Notes: a model not told the origin generated them from the letters alone. 64,000 nucleotides of DNA from Paenibacillus glucanolyticus NBRC 15330 (GCF_004000885.1 NZ_BIMC01000002.1:62001-126000); one strand, 5' to 3'. Shown: positions 18,924 through 27,305, counted from the first letter of the stretch. Translations and numbers: made by a program.

Positions 18924-19781
18924 TTAAACTTCATTCCATGCTTTGCGGACATATTCCAATCCAAATTTGGCTCCCGTACGGCAATCTTCCAATCCTTCGA
19001 ATTCGATCGAGATGTAGCCGTCATAACCGGATTCTTTCACGATGCGAACGACTTCCGGCATATCGATATCGCCTTGGCCGACAATCGCGCCCCGGAGCCA
19101 ATTGCCGCTCGAGGTGTTGAACCAGCCGGATCCAGGCACACGCTTGGCCGGGCGATAATAGAAGTCCTTGAAGTGAACCATCGAGGCCAAGCCGATATTG
19201 TTGGCTACAGCCACGGTGGATACCTCATCCGCACAGAGGAAATTCCCGATATCCAGGGTTGTTTTGAAGTTTGGATGATTTACGGTTTGGACAAGTGTTT
19301 TTACACGGTCGCTCTGCTGTATGAAATATCCGTGGTTCTCCACGCTGGTGGTGATGCCGTGTTCTGCCGCGTAATCGGCAATGATACGGCAAGCATTGGC
19401 CAGACGCGGGAGTTCCTCCAGAAAATGAGTAATGGACAAGTCCTTGGAAGAAGCAACGTCATGGCGCATCAGCTTAACGCCAAGGGCCGCCGCTATGTCC
19501 ACTTCGCCTTTAACTCTTTCAATTTCCGCTTCATAGGCAGCGTCATCCAATTCCGCAAAATTGGCGCCGATGGCATAATTGGAAATCTCAAGCCCTTTGG
19601 ATGCAGCATGGGATTTGATGGTATCGATCAGCTCCGGCGTTTCCTTCAGGTTAAAGCCGAGCGGAACGATCTCGATATGCTCTCCGCCGATCTCTGCAAC
19701 GTAGTCGATGACATCGGTAATGGTCATCTCGCCTTTGTTCATGGCCTGATACAGGCTGTATGAGCTCACTCCAAGTTTCAT
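18924..19781 (-). CDS. Sugar phosphate isomerase/epimerase family protein
   Basis: A 285-residue TIM barrel with VENHGYF, TLDIGNF, VHFKDF and SIEFEG marking the metal and substrate residues. Its ATG overlaps the stop of the upstream dehydrogenase by four bases (ATGA), so the two are translationally coupled. It belongs to the same operon as the third gene, 38 bp downstream. Divergent in sequence from the neighbouring isomerase, it is a paralogue rather than a recent duplicate. Confidence 0.82.
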   Translation of the reverse strand: MKLGVSSYSLYQAMNKGEMTITDVIDYVAEIGGEHIEIVPLGFNLKETPELIDTIKSHAASKGLEISNYAIGANFAELDDAAYEAEIERVKGEVDIAAALGVKLMRHDVASSKDLSITHFLEELPRLANACRIIADYAAEHGITTSVENHGYFIQQSDRVKTLVQTVNHPNFKTTLDIGNFLCADEVSTVAVANNIGLASMVHFKDFYYRPAKRVPGSGWFNTSSGNWLRGAIVGQGDIDMPEVVRIVKESGYDGYISIEFEGLEDCRTGAKFGLEYVRKAWNEV

Positions 19782-20836
19782 AGCAGAACTTCAGCTCCTT
19801 TCTCAGCGGATTCATAGATACCGCACAGAATCTTCATGATCTCAACGCCGTCTTCAACCGGGCTGAGCGGTGTCGTGCCGTTCTCGATACAGGAAATGAA
19901 GTGATTGACTTCGCTTTGGAAAGCGGCATCGAAGTCGAATCCTTTGTTGTCTGTTTGCGGCTGGATATTGATGATGGTATCGTGTTTCTCGGTTACGATG
20001 GAAACCTCAGGATCAATCTCGAATCCGCCCTTGTCTCCATACAACTTAACGGATTGCAGGTTTTCCTTGGAGTGCAGGGTGAAGCTCACGTCCACCAGCA
20101 AAGAGGCACCGTTTTCAAAACGGATCATCGCATTTGCCATATCTTCAACCGTATTCTTCTCCGCGTCGTAATCAGCTGCCTTGTAGAAGGACAGGTTGCG
20201 AACATTGGAGCGGTTGCCCAGTTTCCGGTATGTATTTGCACTGACGGCAACTGGCTTTGGACGTCCCATCATATACCAGCACAGGTCAATGACATGCACG
20301 CCGATATCGATGAGGGGGCCGCCGCCGGAACGTTCGATGTCGGAGAACCAGCCGCCTGGATTACCGAGACGACGGATGGAGGACGCCTTCGCGAAGTAAA
20401 TATCCCCGAATTCCCCCTTGTCTGCAAACTCACGCAGCATCTGGGCGTTAGGGTCGTAACGTCTTACGAATCCGACCTGAAGCAGCTTGCCCGAGGATTT
20501 CACGGCTTCCTGTACTTGAAGCGCTTCCTCAACCGTACGGCAGAGAGGTTTCTCAACCAGAACGTGTTTGCCGGCATTCAGTGCCGCGATGCTGATTTCG
20601 GCATGGGTATTGTTCCAGGTACAGATGCTAACCGCATCGATATCGGGATCAGCCAGAAGTTCGTTATAGTCTGTATAGACTTTGGTAGCGCCGTATTTTT
20701 CAGCTGCACGCTGTGCTCTTTCTTCATTTAAATCACACACGGCGAGCAAATTCGCGTTCGCATGTTTTTGATAGGATTGCAAATGCATAGCAGAGATCGA
20801 TCCAGTGCCAATGACGCCAACATTAATAGATTTCAT
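19778..20836 (-). CDS. Gfo/Idh/MocA-family oxidoreductase
   Basis: First gene of the minus-strand sugar operon. It has the Rossmann motif VIGTGSISAMH, VEKPLCRT with the conserved Lys, and DIGVHVIDLCWYMMG with the Asp/His catalytic pair. At 352 residues it has the usual length. GAGGAG lies 7 bases before the ATG. Likely NAD(P)-dependent oxidation of a sugar or polyol followed by isomerisation by the two coupled TIM-barrel proteins. The divergent AraC gene at 20963 is the probable regulator. Confidence 0.86.
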   Translation of the reverse strand: MKSINVGVIGTGSISAMHLQSYQKHANANLLAVCDLNEERAQRAAEKYGATKVYTDYNELLADPDIDAVSICTWNNTHAEISIAALNAGKHVLVEKPLCRTVEEALQVQEAVKSSGKLLQVGFVRRYDPNAQMLREFADKGEFGDIYFAKASSIRRLGNPGGWFSDIERSGGGPLIDIGVHVIDLCWYMMGRPKPVAVSANTYRKLGNRSNVRNLSFYKAADYDAEKNTVEDMANAMIRFENGASLLVDVSFTLHSKENLQSVKLYGDKGGFEIDPEVSIVTEKHDTIINIQPQTDNKGFDFDAAFQSEVNHFISCIENGTTPLSPVEDGVEIMKILCGIYESAEKGAEVLL

Positions 20837-20874
20837 GATTTCACTCCTCTGAATTTACTGCATTACACTTTCGT

Positions 20875-20880
20875 ATTATA
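20875..20880 (-). promoter_or_regulatory. -10 element of the dehydrogenase-isomerase operon
   Basis: A perfect TATAAT on the minus strand, 39 bp upstream of the ATG at 20836. No good -35 box lies 16-18 bp upstream of it, which fits a promoter that needs the AraC-type activator encoded divergently. Confidence 0.5.
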
Positions 20881-20962
20881 ATCCTTTTAGAGGAAGACAC
20901 CATGATAAACCGTGCTGTTTGTTTGTACAATTGTGCTGTCTTACGGGAAGGAGATCAGAGCA

Positions 20963-21820
20963 TTGGACAAAACACTGCGAGAACCGATGACGATGCCGGA
21001 TCCTCAGTTTCCAATCAAGGTTCATCGTTGCGAGTTTGATGGCCGGGGACAGGTTTTATTTAACCATCATTGGCATGAGCATCTTGAAATTCTGTATTTT
21101 GTTTCGGGGGAAGCGACGCTGGAATGCGGATCGTCCACCTTCACCGCCAAGGAAGGCGATATGATCGTCATTAACCGGAATGAACTGCATTACGGGCTCA
21201 GCCAGTCGGAACATTTGTTTTATTATGCGTTAATCGCTGATTTCTCGCTGCTGCAGAGCCATTCCCTGGATGCGCCCGAGATGAAATTCATCACACCGAT
21301 CACCCAGAACCGTCTGATCTTCGAGAACCGAATCAACGGGGATGATGCGCTGGCACCCATGCTATCCATTATCAAGGAGCTGGAACGGCAGGAATTCGGC
21401 TATGAGCTGGCCATCAAATCGGAGCTGTACCGGCTGCTTACGCTGCTGCTGCGAGGTTATGTCGCCACGGTTCTCACACAGGACGAATACGTGGAGCGAA
21501 TGAAAAATGTGGAGCGGTTTGCGCCGATATTCAAATACATTGAAGAGCATTACCGGGACGATCTGTCCGTGGAGCTGTTATCCGGCATGGCCGGTCTCAG
21601 CCGTTTTCATTTCAGCCGGTTGTTCAAGGAGATCAGCGGCCGGACCGTGACGGAGTACGTGAATGAAACCAGGCTTAACCGGGCGGATTACCTGCTCCGC
21701 GAAAGTCCGCTTACGGTATCAGAAATTGCGGCGGCTACCGGATTCAACGATATTTATTATTTCAGCCGGACCTTCAAGAAATATAAGCGAATGGCTCCAT
21801 CGGCTTTACGAAAAAAATGA
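20963..21820 (+). CDS. AraC-family transcriptional regulator
   Basis: A cupin-type sensor (HHWHEHLEILYFVSGEATLE, then EGDMIVINRNELHYG) is followed by a C-terminal AraC domain (LSGMAGLSRFHFSRLFKE, then AAATGFNDIYYFSRTFKKY). The frame is open from a GTG at 20912, but AAGGAG sits nine bases before the TTG at 20963, which is the better start and gives 285 residues. It is divergent from the dehydrogenase-isomerase operon at 20836, which it probably activates in response to a sugar. Confidence 0.85.
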   Translation: MDKTLREPMTMPDPQFPIKVHRCEFDGRGQVLFNHHWHEHLEILYFVSGEATLECGSSTFTAKEGDMIVINRNELHYGLSQSEHLFYYALIADFSLLQSHSLDAPEMKFITPITQNRLIFENRINGDDALAPMLSIIKELERQEFGYELAIKSELYRLLTLLLRGYVATVLTQDEYVERMKNVERFAPIFKYIEEHYRDDLSVELLSGMAGLSRFHFSRLFKEISGRTVTEYVNETRLNRADYLLRESPLTVSEIAAATGFNDIYYFSRTFKKYKRMAPSALRKK

Positions 21821-21856
21821 CATTAGACCTGCAAAGTTCTAATAACAGGTTCTATG

Positions 21857-21885
21857 TAGACATAAGCATAAAAGCAACATATAAT
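21857..21885 (+). promoter_or_regulatory. Sigma-A promoter of glpD
   Basis: TAGACA (-35) and a perfect TATAAT (-10, 21880-21885) are separated by 17 bp. Transcription would start near 21892, about 20 bases before the conserved leader motif and 140 bases before the start codon. Confidence 0.8.
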
Positions 21886-21910
21886 GAATAATCATATTTA
21901 TTGCATAAAC

Positions 21911-21989
21911 GGGCAGAGATCATGGAGAACCCTTTTGCTTCAATGCGTACTGTATTTCAGTATGCATTCAGCAGATGCGGTTCTTTTTT
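21911..21989 (+). promoter_or_regulatory. glpD leader: probable GlpP antitermination element with intrinsic terminator
   Basis: The motif 21911-21938 begins GGGCAGAGAT and ends CCCTTTTGC, and it recurs before the HAD-glpP operon. GCAGAG (21913) can pair with TTTTGC (21933) as an antiterminator hairpin. The loop of that hairpin holds GAGAACC (21925-21931), which alternatively pairs with GGTTCTT (21979-21985) to form a terminator with an 11-bp inner stem and a T6 run. The two folds exclude one another. Binding by GlpP in the presence of glycerol-3-phosphate is inferred from known GlpP action on glp leaders in Bacillus subtilis. Confidence 0.72.
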
Positions 21990-22034
21990 AGATTTATACG
22001 TTTTTCTTAATAGATTCAGGGAGGGGAATGTCAG

Positions 22035-23798
22035 GTGGGCACAAGCTTATCCGCTAGGATGCGGACCCAATATTTGCAGGACATGTCGGCTAGCAAGCTG
22101 GATGTGCTGGTGATTGGCGGCGGTATCACGGGTGCGGGAATTGCTTGGGACGCCAGCTGCAGGGGGATGGCTGTCGGCTTGGTCGAGATGGGCGATTTGG
22201 CTTCGGGAACAAGCAGCAGATCGACGAAGCTGATCCATGCCGGTCTCCGGTATTTGCGGCAGGGAGAGCTTGGCTTGGTACGTGAAGCAGGCTACGAGCG
22301 GGCGCTGCTTCACCGGAGCGCTCCGCATCTTGTGGAGCCGATTCCGATGCTAATGCCTATTTATAAGAAAGGCACCTACGGTTATTTGGCCAGAGCCATC
22401 GGACTGTATCTGCATGACTGGCTGGCGGGGGTCAAGGGCAGTGAGCGGGGGACCATGTTCCGACGCGAGGGAACCCTAGCGCTGGAGCCGCTCCTTCGTA
22501 AGGAGGGGTTACGAGGCTGCGGTTATTATTATGAATATCGCACCGATGATGCACGGCTAACGGTTGAAGTGATGAAGTCTGCACGGGCCAGGGGAGCACT
22601 GATCGCGAATTACGCTAAAGTATGCGCATTTATTTATCGCGGGGGAAGAGTGGTAGGCGCTCACGTGGAGGATCAATGGAGCGGGGAAACCTATGAGGTA
22701 TTCGCCAAAAAAATCGTGAATGCAACCGGTCTATGGGCAGATCAGGTCAGGCAGAAGGACAATTCGCTGAAAGGCAGGTCATTATTATTCACCAAGGGCG
22801 TTCACCTGGTGGTGGATCATGCGAAGCTCCCGATACGACAAGCTGCTTATTTTGATGTGCCCGGTGGCCGAATGATATTCGTTATTCCCAGGGAGGGCAA
22901 GACCTACATCGGAACAACCGATACCGTATACGAAGGTGCAACGGAGACGCCGGGCGTTACCGCTGAAGATCGGCGGTATCTCCTTGATGCGGTTCGTCAT
23001 GCTTTCCCGGATGTCCATTTGAAGATAAGCGATATCGAAGCGGGCTGGTCTGGACTTCGTCCTCTCGTGCGCGAGGAAGGGAAGGGGCCCTCGGAGATAT
23101 CCGGAAAGGACGAAATGGTTGTATCCGATTCTGGATTGATTACCATTGCAGGCGGAAAGCTGACCGGATTTCGGAAAATGGCCGAGAAGGTTGTGAACCT
23201 GGCTGCCAGACAGCTTCAAGAGGCAGATGGCACCATCTATCCTCCTTGTACAACAGACCGGGTACCGATAAGCGGCGGAGAGTTGAATGGTCTTACTTAT
23301 GAGGAATTGCGAGAAATGCTGGTTAAGCAGGGGAAATCGCTTGGCATCCCGTCGGAGCTCATGCTGGGCTTGATGACCCGATACGGCTCTAATACAAAAG
23401 AGCTGCTTCATCGGATTCATGCTGCTTCGCAGGCGTCGGAATCGATGGAAATTAGAGTGCTGCGAGCAGAAATCCAGTACTCCATAGAACATGAGATGAC
23501 AATAACCGCTGTTGATTTTCTGCTAAGAAGAACGGGCTGGGTGCTGTTTGACCGGCCAAGGGCCGAGAGGTTAATCGCTCCCGTAATCGAGATGATGAGG
23601 GATTATTTAGAATGGAGTCAAGAGGAAGTTGACAGACAGCTGGAGCTGCTGCAGGATCAATTGCAGTTGGCATGGGGGGCTCCTGCAGGCGACAGGACGG
23701 AGCTGTTTCCGTATCCTTTGGGTAGGGAACATGTAGAAATGGTGGACACCCAAGAGAAAGAGGAGGATTCTCCCACCATCTCAGCCATGATTCGATAA
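22035..23798 (+). CDS. glpD: Aerobic glycerol-3-phosphate dehydrogenase
   Basis: FAD enzyme at the inner face of the membrane that oxidises glycerol-3-phosphate to dihydroxyacetone phosphate and passes electrons to menaquinone. The FAD-binding motif VIGGGITGAGIAWDAS lies near residue 20; SSRSTKLIHAGLRYL, GTTDTVYEG and AGGKLTGFRKMA are all typical. The protein is 587 residues long, with the usual C-terminal helical domain. The start is a GTG with GGGAGGGG upstream. It is preceded by a leader with a GlpP-type motif and terminator, so expression should depend on glycerol-3-phosphate. glpF and glpK are not in the window. Confidence 0.93.
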   Translation: MGTSLSARMRTQYLQDMSASKLDVLVIGGGITGAGIAWDASCRGMAVGLVEMGDLASGTSSRSTKLIHAGLRYLRQGELGLVREAGYERALLHRSAPHLVEPIPMLMPIYKKGTYGYLARAIGLYLHDWLAGVKGSERGTMFRREGTLALEPLLRKEGLRGCGYYYEYRTDDARLTVEVMKSARARGALIANYAKVCAFIYRGGRVVGAHVEDQWSGETYEVFAKKIVNATGLWADQVRQKDNSLKGRSLLFTKGVHLVVDHAKLPIRQAAYFDVPGGRMIFVIPREGKTYIGTTDTVYEGATETPGVTAEDRRYLLDAVRHAFPDVHLKISDIEAGWSGLRPLVREEGKGPSEISGKDEMVVSDSGLITIAGGKLTGFRKMAEKVVNLAARQLQEADGTIYPPCTTDRVPISGGELNGLTYEELREMLVKQGKSLGIPSELMLGLMTRYGSNTKELLHRIHAASQASESMEIRVLRAEIQYSIEHEMTITAVDFLLRRTGWVLFDRPRAERLIAPVIEMMRDYLEWSQEEVDRQLELLQDQLQLAWGAPAGDRTELFPYPLGREHVEMVDTQEKEEDSPTISAMIR

Positions 23799-23816
23799 TT
23801 CTGAATTATTATCATC

Positions 23817-23845
23817 TTGTCAAATGTAAAAGCTGGATGTAGTAT
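23817..23845 (+). promoter_or_regulatory. Sigma-A promoter of the HAD-glpP operon
   Basis: TTGTCA at 23817 and TAGTAT at 23840 with 17 bp between them (an overlapping TATAAC lies at 23843). The start point would be near 23852, placing the conserved leader motif about 16 bases into the transcript, as in the glpD leader. Confidence 0.6.
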
Positions 23846-23867
23846 AACCATATGAAGTTATAGAGCT

Positions 23868-23958
23868 GGGCAGAGATGATGAGAAGCCCTTTGCATAACG
23901 AACCTTTCATTTGTCATGGATGAAAGCGTTTTTAATGCGAAGTGTTTCTCTTTTTTTT
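23868..23958 (+). promoter_or_regulatory. glpP-operon leader: second copy of the GlpP-type motif with terminator
   Basis: The motif 23868-23894 matches that of the glpD leader (GGGCAGAGAT, then ATG, AGAA and CCCTTTGC). GCAGAG (23870) can pair with CTTTGC (23889). Its loop contains GAGAAGC (23881), which otherwise pairs with GTTTCTC (23944), directly followed by eight T. An inner stem CTTTCAT/ATGAAAG lies between. The same layout in both leaders indicates conserved antitermination, and here the controlled operon encodes GlpP itself. Confidence 0.7.
23921..23934 (+). promoter_or_regulatory. CcpA catabolite-response element in the glpP-operon leader
   Basis: TGAAAGCGTTTTTA matches 13 of 14 positions of TGWAANCGNTNWCA. 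It lies downstream of the promoter and inside the terminator stem, where bound CcpA would block elongating polymerase. Glycerol genes are classic catabolite-repression targets in Bacillales. Confidence 0.5.
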
Positions 23959-24066
23959 GTATCCGTATGATCGCTTGTCCAAGGACTAAAGGGAATGGTG
24001 CTGTCATATGTATACATACGGATGGGGGCTGTGATTGCATAACAGAACTGATCTAACCAGAACATG

Positions 24067-24088
24067 TCCCATTTACGTCCCATTTACG
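24067..24088 (+). repeat. 11-bp tandem duplication in the HAD gene leader
   Basis: TCCCATTTACG occurs twice head to tail, 45 bp before the ATG at 24134. A 12-bp palindrome, TATGTATACATA, lies further upstream at 24007-24018. No function can be assigned. Confidence 0.6.
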
Positions 24089-24133
24089 TTTGCAGGCGGA
24101 AGTTACAGATTGAACATGCAGAGGAGAACGACA

Positions 24134-24946
24134 ATGGATCATTTTTCAGGTTATATTTTTGATTTGGATGGTACGATCTATCTGGGGGCCGAGGCGATTG
24201 ATGGGGCTGTTGAGACCATTCACTATTTGCAGGGGCTGGATAAGAAGCTGTTGTTTTTAACTAACAAAACGATTGATTCCAGAGAAAATTATTTGAAGAA
24301 ATTAGCGAAGCTTGGCATTGAGGTAGAACTGAAGCATATATTGAACCCTGCACTCGTTACGATCCATTATCTTCAGAAGCATCATCCGGGTGCACAGGTC
24401 TACGTGATCGGTGAGGACATATTGAAGAATGAACTGCTGGATAACGGAATTTCATTCGCATCTACGCCGGAGGAAACCGATGTTGTGGTCGTTTCGTGGG
24501 ATCGGGAGTTTCACTATCGGCATCTGGATTTCGCATATCAGGCAATTAAACACGGCGCCGATGTTATTGCAACCCATCCGGATCGAACATGTCCCATGCC
24601 CGGCGGGGATATTCCCGATTGTGGCGGCATGATTGGTGCCATCGAAGGTACAGCGGGCATCCGAATTACGACCGTCATGGGCAAGCCCTCCGTCTTGACG
24701 GCATTGACGGCACTTGATATTTTGGGAGTGAAAGCGGAAGCATGCCTGATGTCAGGGGATCGGCTGGATACGGATATTCGGATGGGAAACGAGGCGGGAA
24801 TGAGTACGGCATTGGTGCTGACTGGCGTGTCGGGCAGGGATGACCTGATCGGCAGCAGCGTTACGCCTACCTACGTCCTGAATTCGGTCCACGATATTTA
24901 TCTCGCAGGTCATGCCTTGGAGCAGGCAGATGAAGCAAAGTCATGA
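24134..24946 (+). CDS. HAD-IIA family phosphatase (NagD/PGP-like)
   Basis: Haloacid-dehalogenase hydrolase with the nucleophile motif FDLDGTIYLG (Asp10, Asp12), LTNKT (motif II), the lysine-bearing MGKPS and the acidic MSGDRLDTDI. The IIA cap is NagD-like. It is the first gene of the operon with glpP, behind a GlpP-type leader. The family includes glycerol-phosphate phosphatases, so dephosphorylation of glycerol-3-phosphate is a reasonable inference from context. The open frame reaches back to 24035, but AGAGGAG before ATG 24134 supports a 270-residue product. Confidence 0.85.
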   Translation: MDHFSGYIFDLDGTIYLGAEAIDGAVETIHYLQGLDKKLLFLTNKTIDSRENYLKKLAKLGIEVELKHILNPALVTIHYLQKHHPGAQVYVIGEDILKNELLDNGISFASTPEETDVVVVSWDREFHYRHLDFAYQAIKHGADVIATHPDRTCPMPGGDIPDCGGMIGAIEGTAGIRITTVMGKPSVLTALTALDILGVKAEACLMSGDRLDTDIRMGNEAGMSTALVLTGVSGRDDLIGSSVTPTYVLNSVHDIYLAGHALEQADEAKS

Positions 24947-25012
24947 TGGATATAAAAATATGCCGGGGCAACGGGAGAATTGGAGATGCTGCTGCGGCAA
25001 CGAGGTGAAGAC

Positions 25013-25618
25013 ATGAGAACCAGTGTAGAAGGTGCACAGCGAATTTCGTATTGTTTGAAGCGAAGGCCCATTATCACATCATTAATGCATGCCGAAGAAC
25101 TGCCCGCCGTGCTGGCAACCGAATCGAATATCGTTTTTATTCTCAAGACCGATATCTTTATGATTGAATCGATTGTCGAGCAGATTTCTGAGGCTGGCAA
25201 GCTCTCATTTGTTCATTTTGATCTCATTGAAGGAATCGGCAAAGACAAGACGGGAGTCAGGTATTTAGCCGAGAAGGCAGGTATTGACGGAATCGTTACA
25301 ACAAAAAACACAGCGATCGTGGAAGCAAAAAAATTGGGCTTGTTGACAGTTCAGCGTCTGTTTGTATTTGACTCCGTCTCACTGGATAACGGAATCAAGA
25401 TGATTAAGGCCTCCAATCCGGACGCAATCGAAGTTCTGCCGGGCATGGTATGTCAGCGTATTATGGACCGTATTCGTGCCGAGGTGGACGTGCCTGTCAT
25501 CGCGGGAGGACTCATGATCGATTTGGAGGATTTTGATACAGCTCTGAAGAGCGGTGTAATCGGCATATCCACCTCCAGCAAAGAGTTATGGCGCTGGCAG
25601 GATGAACATATGGCATAA
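25013..25618 (+). CDS. glpP: Glycerol-3-phosphate-responsive antiterminator
   Basis: A TIM-barrel-like RNA-binding regulator. In Bacillus subtilis GlpP with glycerol-3-phosphate prevents termination in glp leaders. Typical segments are FVHFDLIEGIGKDKTGVRYL, IDGIVTTKN, TVQRLFVFDS, DAIEVLPG and PVIAGGLM. ATG 25013 has GAGGTG five bases away and gives 201 residues; ATG 24986 with GGGAGA is an alternative. It is the second gene of the HAD operon, 66 bp after it, and 42 bp before mgtC. Its probable RNA targets are the leaders at 21911 and 23868. Confidence 0.9.
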   Translation: MRTSVEGAQRISYCLKRRPIITSLMHAEELPAVLATESNIVFILKTDIFMIESIVEQISEAGKLSFVHFDLIEGIGKDKTGVRYLAEKAGIDGIVTTKNTAIVEAKKLGLLTVQRLFVFDSVSLDNGIKMIKASNPDAIEVLPGMVCQRIMDRIRAEVDVPVIAGGLMIDLEDFDTALKSGVIGISTSSKELWRWQDEHMA

Positions 25619-25660
25619 CGAAGAGCCGCCTTAAATGACAAGGATGGGTGGAGATTAGGA

Positions 25661-26374
25661 ATGGATGTGTTTCAACTGGATACAGGGACCATGCTGATGC
25701 GGCTGTTATTTGCTGCGCTGCTTGGCGGTTTAATCGGTTGGGAGCGCGAACGCAGAAACAAGCAGGCCGGTCTAAAAACGCATCTCTTGGTAGCCGTCGG
25801 ATCAACGCTGATTATGCTGACTTCCATTTACGGGTTTGATTCAGCCCTGATCAATCATCCCAATGCGAGGTTTGATCCTGCCCGGCTGGCCGCACAAGTT
25901 GTAAGCGGTATCGGTTTTCTTGGAGCCGGGGCTATCCTGCGGCGTTCGAATCATATCATTTCAGGTCTCACCACGGCGGCAACCTTATGGGTAGCGGCGG
26001 CTATTGGTTTAAGTGTTGGTTCCGGGTTTTATTGGCCAGCGATCATAACAACGGCGATTGTTCTGGTCAGCACGCTGGTGCTGAATAAACTGGAATCGAG
26101 GTTTCTCTTTATTAAGAAATCCGGCAGCCTAAAAATCATGATTGAGACCGGGGACCGTCCGGTTCATGTCAGCACCATTACCGATTTGCTGCAAAGGGCG
26201 AACATGACCGTTGAGGGCATGATCGTCAACAACGATACATTGGAAGATGATTCAACCAAGGTGACGATGGAATTTCGGGTCTATTCGTTTAACAGCAAGG
26301 GAATTAACGGATTGTTCGAGCAGCTGTGGCAGGTTGAGGGAATTAAGCAGGTACGCATGAATTGGCGGGATTAA
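25661..26374 (+). CDS. MgtC/SapB-family membrane protein
   Basis: A 237-residue protein with four to five N-terminal membrane helices and the MgtC signature: LLGGLIGWERERRNKQAGL, the HLLVAVGSTLIML segment and GIGFLGAGAILR. The C-terminal ~85 residues form a cytoplasmic ACT-like regulatory domain. MgtC proteins affect membrane potential, magnesium homeostasis and ATP synthase in some bacteria; the function in Bacillales is unclear. It lies 42 bp after glpP and before a terminator, so it is probably the last gene of that operon. Confidence 0.88.
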   Translation: MDVFQLDTGTMLMRLLFAALLGGLIGWERERRNKQAGLKTHLLVAVGSTLIMLTSIYGFDSALINHPNARFDPARLAAQVVSGIGFLGAGAILRRSNHIISGLTTAATLWVAAAIGLSVGSGFYWPAIITTAIVLVSTLVLNKLESRFLFIKKSGSLKIMIETGDRPVHVSTITDLLQRANMTVEGMIVNNDTLEDDSTKVTMEFRVYSFNSKGINGLFEQLWQVEGIKQVRMNWRD

Positions 26375-26430
26375 AGAGGGGCCGGTACCAGTTAGGTCCT
26401 TAATAGGATAAAGCAATGAATGATAACAGG

Positions 26431-26475
26431 GCTGAGCCCGGGTGCAAGATGGACCCGGGCGCAGCTTGTTTTGTG
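26431..26475 (+). terminator. Terminator after the HAD-glpP-mgtC operon
   Basis: GCTG-GCCCGGGT pairs with ACCCGGGC-CAGC around a 9-base loop and is followed by TTGTTTTGTG. It marks the 3' end of the operon and lies just before the convergent lysoplasmalogenase gene. Confidence 0.75.
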
Positions 26476-26477
26476 TT

Positions 26478-27161
26478 CTATTTAAAAACCGATGTGTTAA
26501 GGGCTGCGTTGCTTGCGGATTGCATGTGAGGACTATCGAAGGCTGCAATGCTGCGTGCAATGAGAAATTGGGCGGCGTAATAGGTTGTCATGATCCACAC
26601 GCCGGAGTAGCGAATATCTGAAACAAACATGTTCCAGGACAGGATCGAATCCGAGATGACAAACAGCAGGCTCCCGAGCATCGCCCACCGGTTCCCGGTC
26701 ATGATGGCCGACCAGAGCATAAGTGAAATGACCGTGATATAAGCGATAACCGGAATAATCAAACCGTGATCTCCATTGGCCTTAATCGAAGACACCAATT
26801 CGCTGCCCATGAATAACGAGTAGATTGCGATTGGAACGATGCTGAGGAAACGGAGGAGCGAGTAGCGCCATTGTGTGAGGAAGCCGGCCGCATAGAACAG
26901 ATGTCCAATCAGAAAGGCGGTGAGACCGACCACGAACCAGATCAGTGTTCCATCACCAATCATACAGAAGAACAGCCCTATCACCAGAAGATAATGAACC
27001 TTTGATTTATATGGCGGGAATTGCCAATAAGCAAAGAGTATGATGAGCCACATCGGAATCAGCTTGAACAGCAGTTTGACCGCTAATGGCTCAGATGGAA
27101 TCAAGAAAATGTAAATGACGCTCATGATCAGGATGACCAATGGCAACCCGTAACGCTTCAA
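26478..27161 (-). CDS. YhhN-family protein, putative lysoplasmalogenase (TMEM86-like)
   Basis: An integral membrane protein of about eight helices with the YhhN signature (LFFCMIGDGTLIWF, LIGHLFYAAGF, GSLLFVISDSIL). Animal members hydrolyse lysoplasmalogens; the bacterial substrate is untested. The frame is open from 27263, but GGGAGGAT stands seven bases before a TTG at 27161, and the protein from there (MKRYGLPLVILIMS) has a normal 227-residue length. It is a single gene, divergent from the ger operon. Confidence 0.8.
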   Translation of the reverse strand: MKRYGLPLVILIMSVIYIFLIPSEPLAVKLLFKLIPMWLIILFAYWQFPPYKSKVHYLLVIGLFFCMIGDGTLIWFVVGLTAFLIGHLFYAAGFLTQWRYSLLRFLSIVPIAIYSLFMGSELVSSIKANGDHGLIIPVIAYITVISLMLWSAIMTGNRWAMLGSLLFVISDSILSWNMFVSDIRYSGVWIMTTYYAAQFLIARSIAAFDSPHMQSASNAALNTSVFK

Positions 27162-27305
27162 AATAGTATCCTCCCTGTGAATATAGTCTTCATGCATAGA
27201 CAATTCTTCGCTCCGTATCTGAATTCCTCTTTGCTCTCCGCATGAAATAGGAATGTAAAGCAAATAATGGAGATAACTTGAGTTTTGAAGGATGAGGATA
27301 CCAAC

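Noticed and set aside
18193..20731. Long plus-strand frames (up to 276 codons) opposite the dehydrogenase-isomerase operon
   Set aside because: They are antisense shadows of three genes with clear family motifs; composition is not protein-like.
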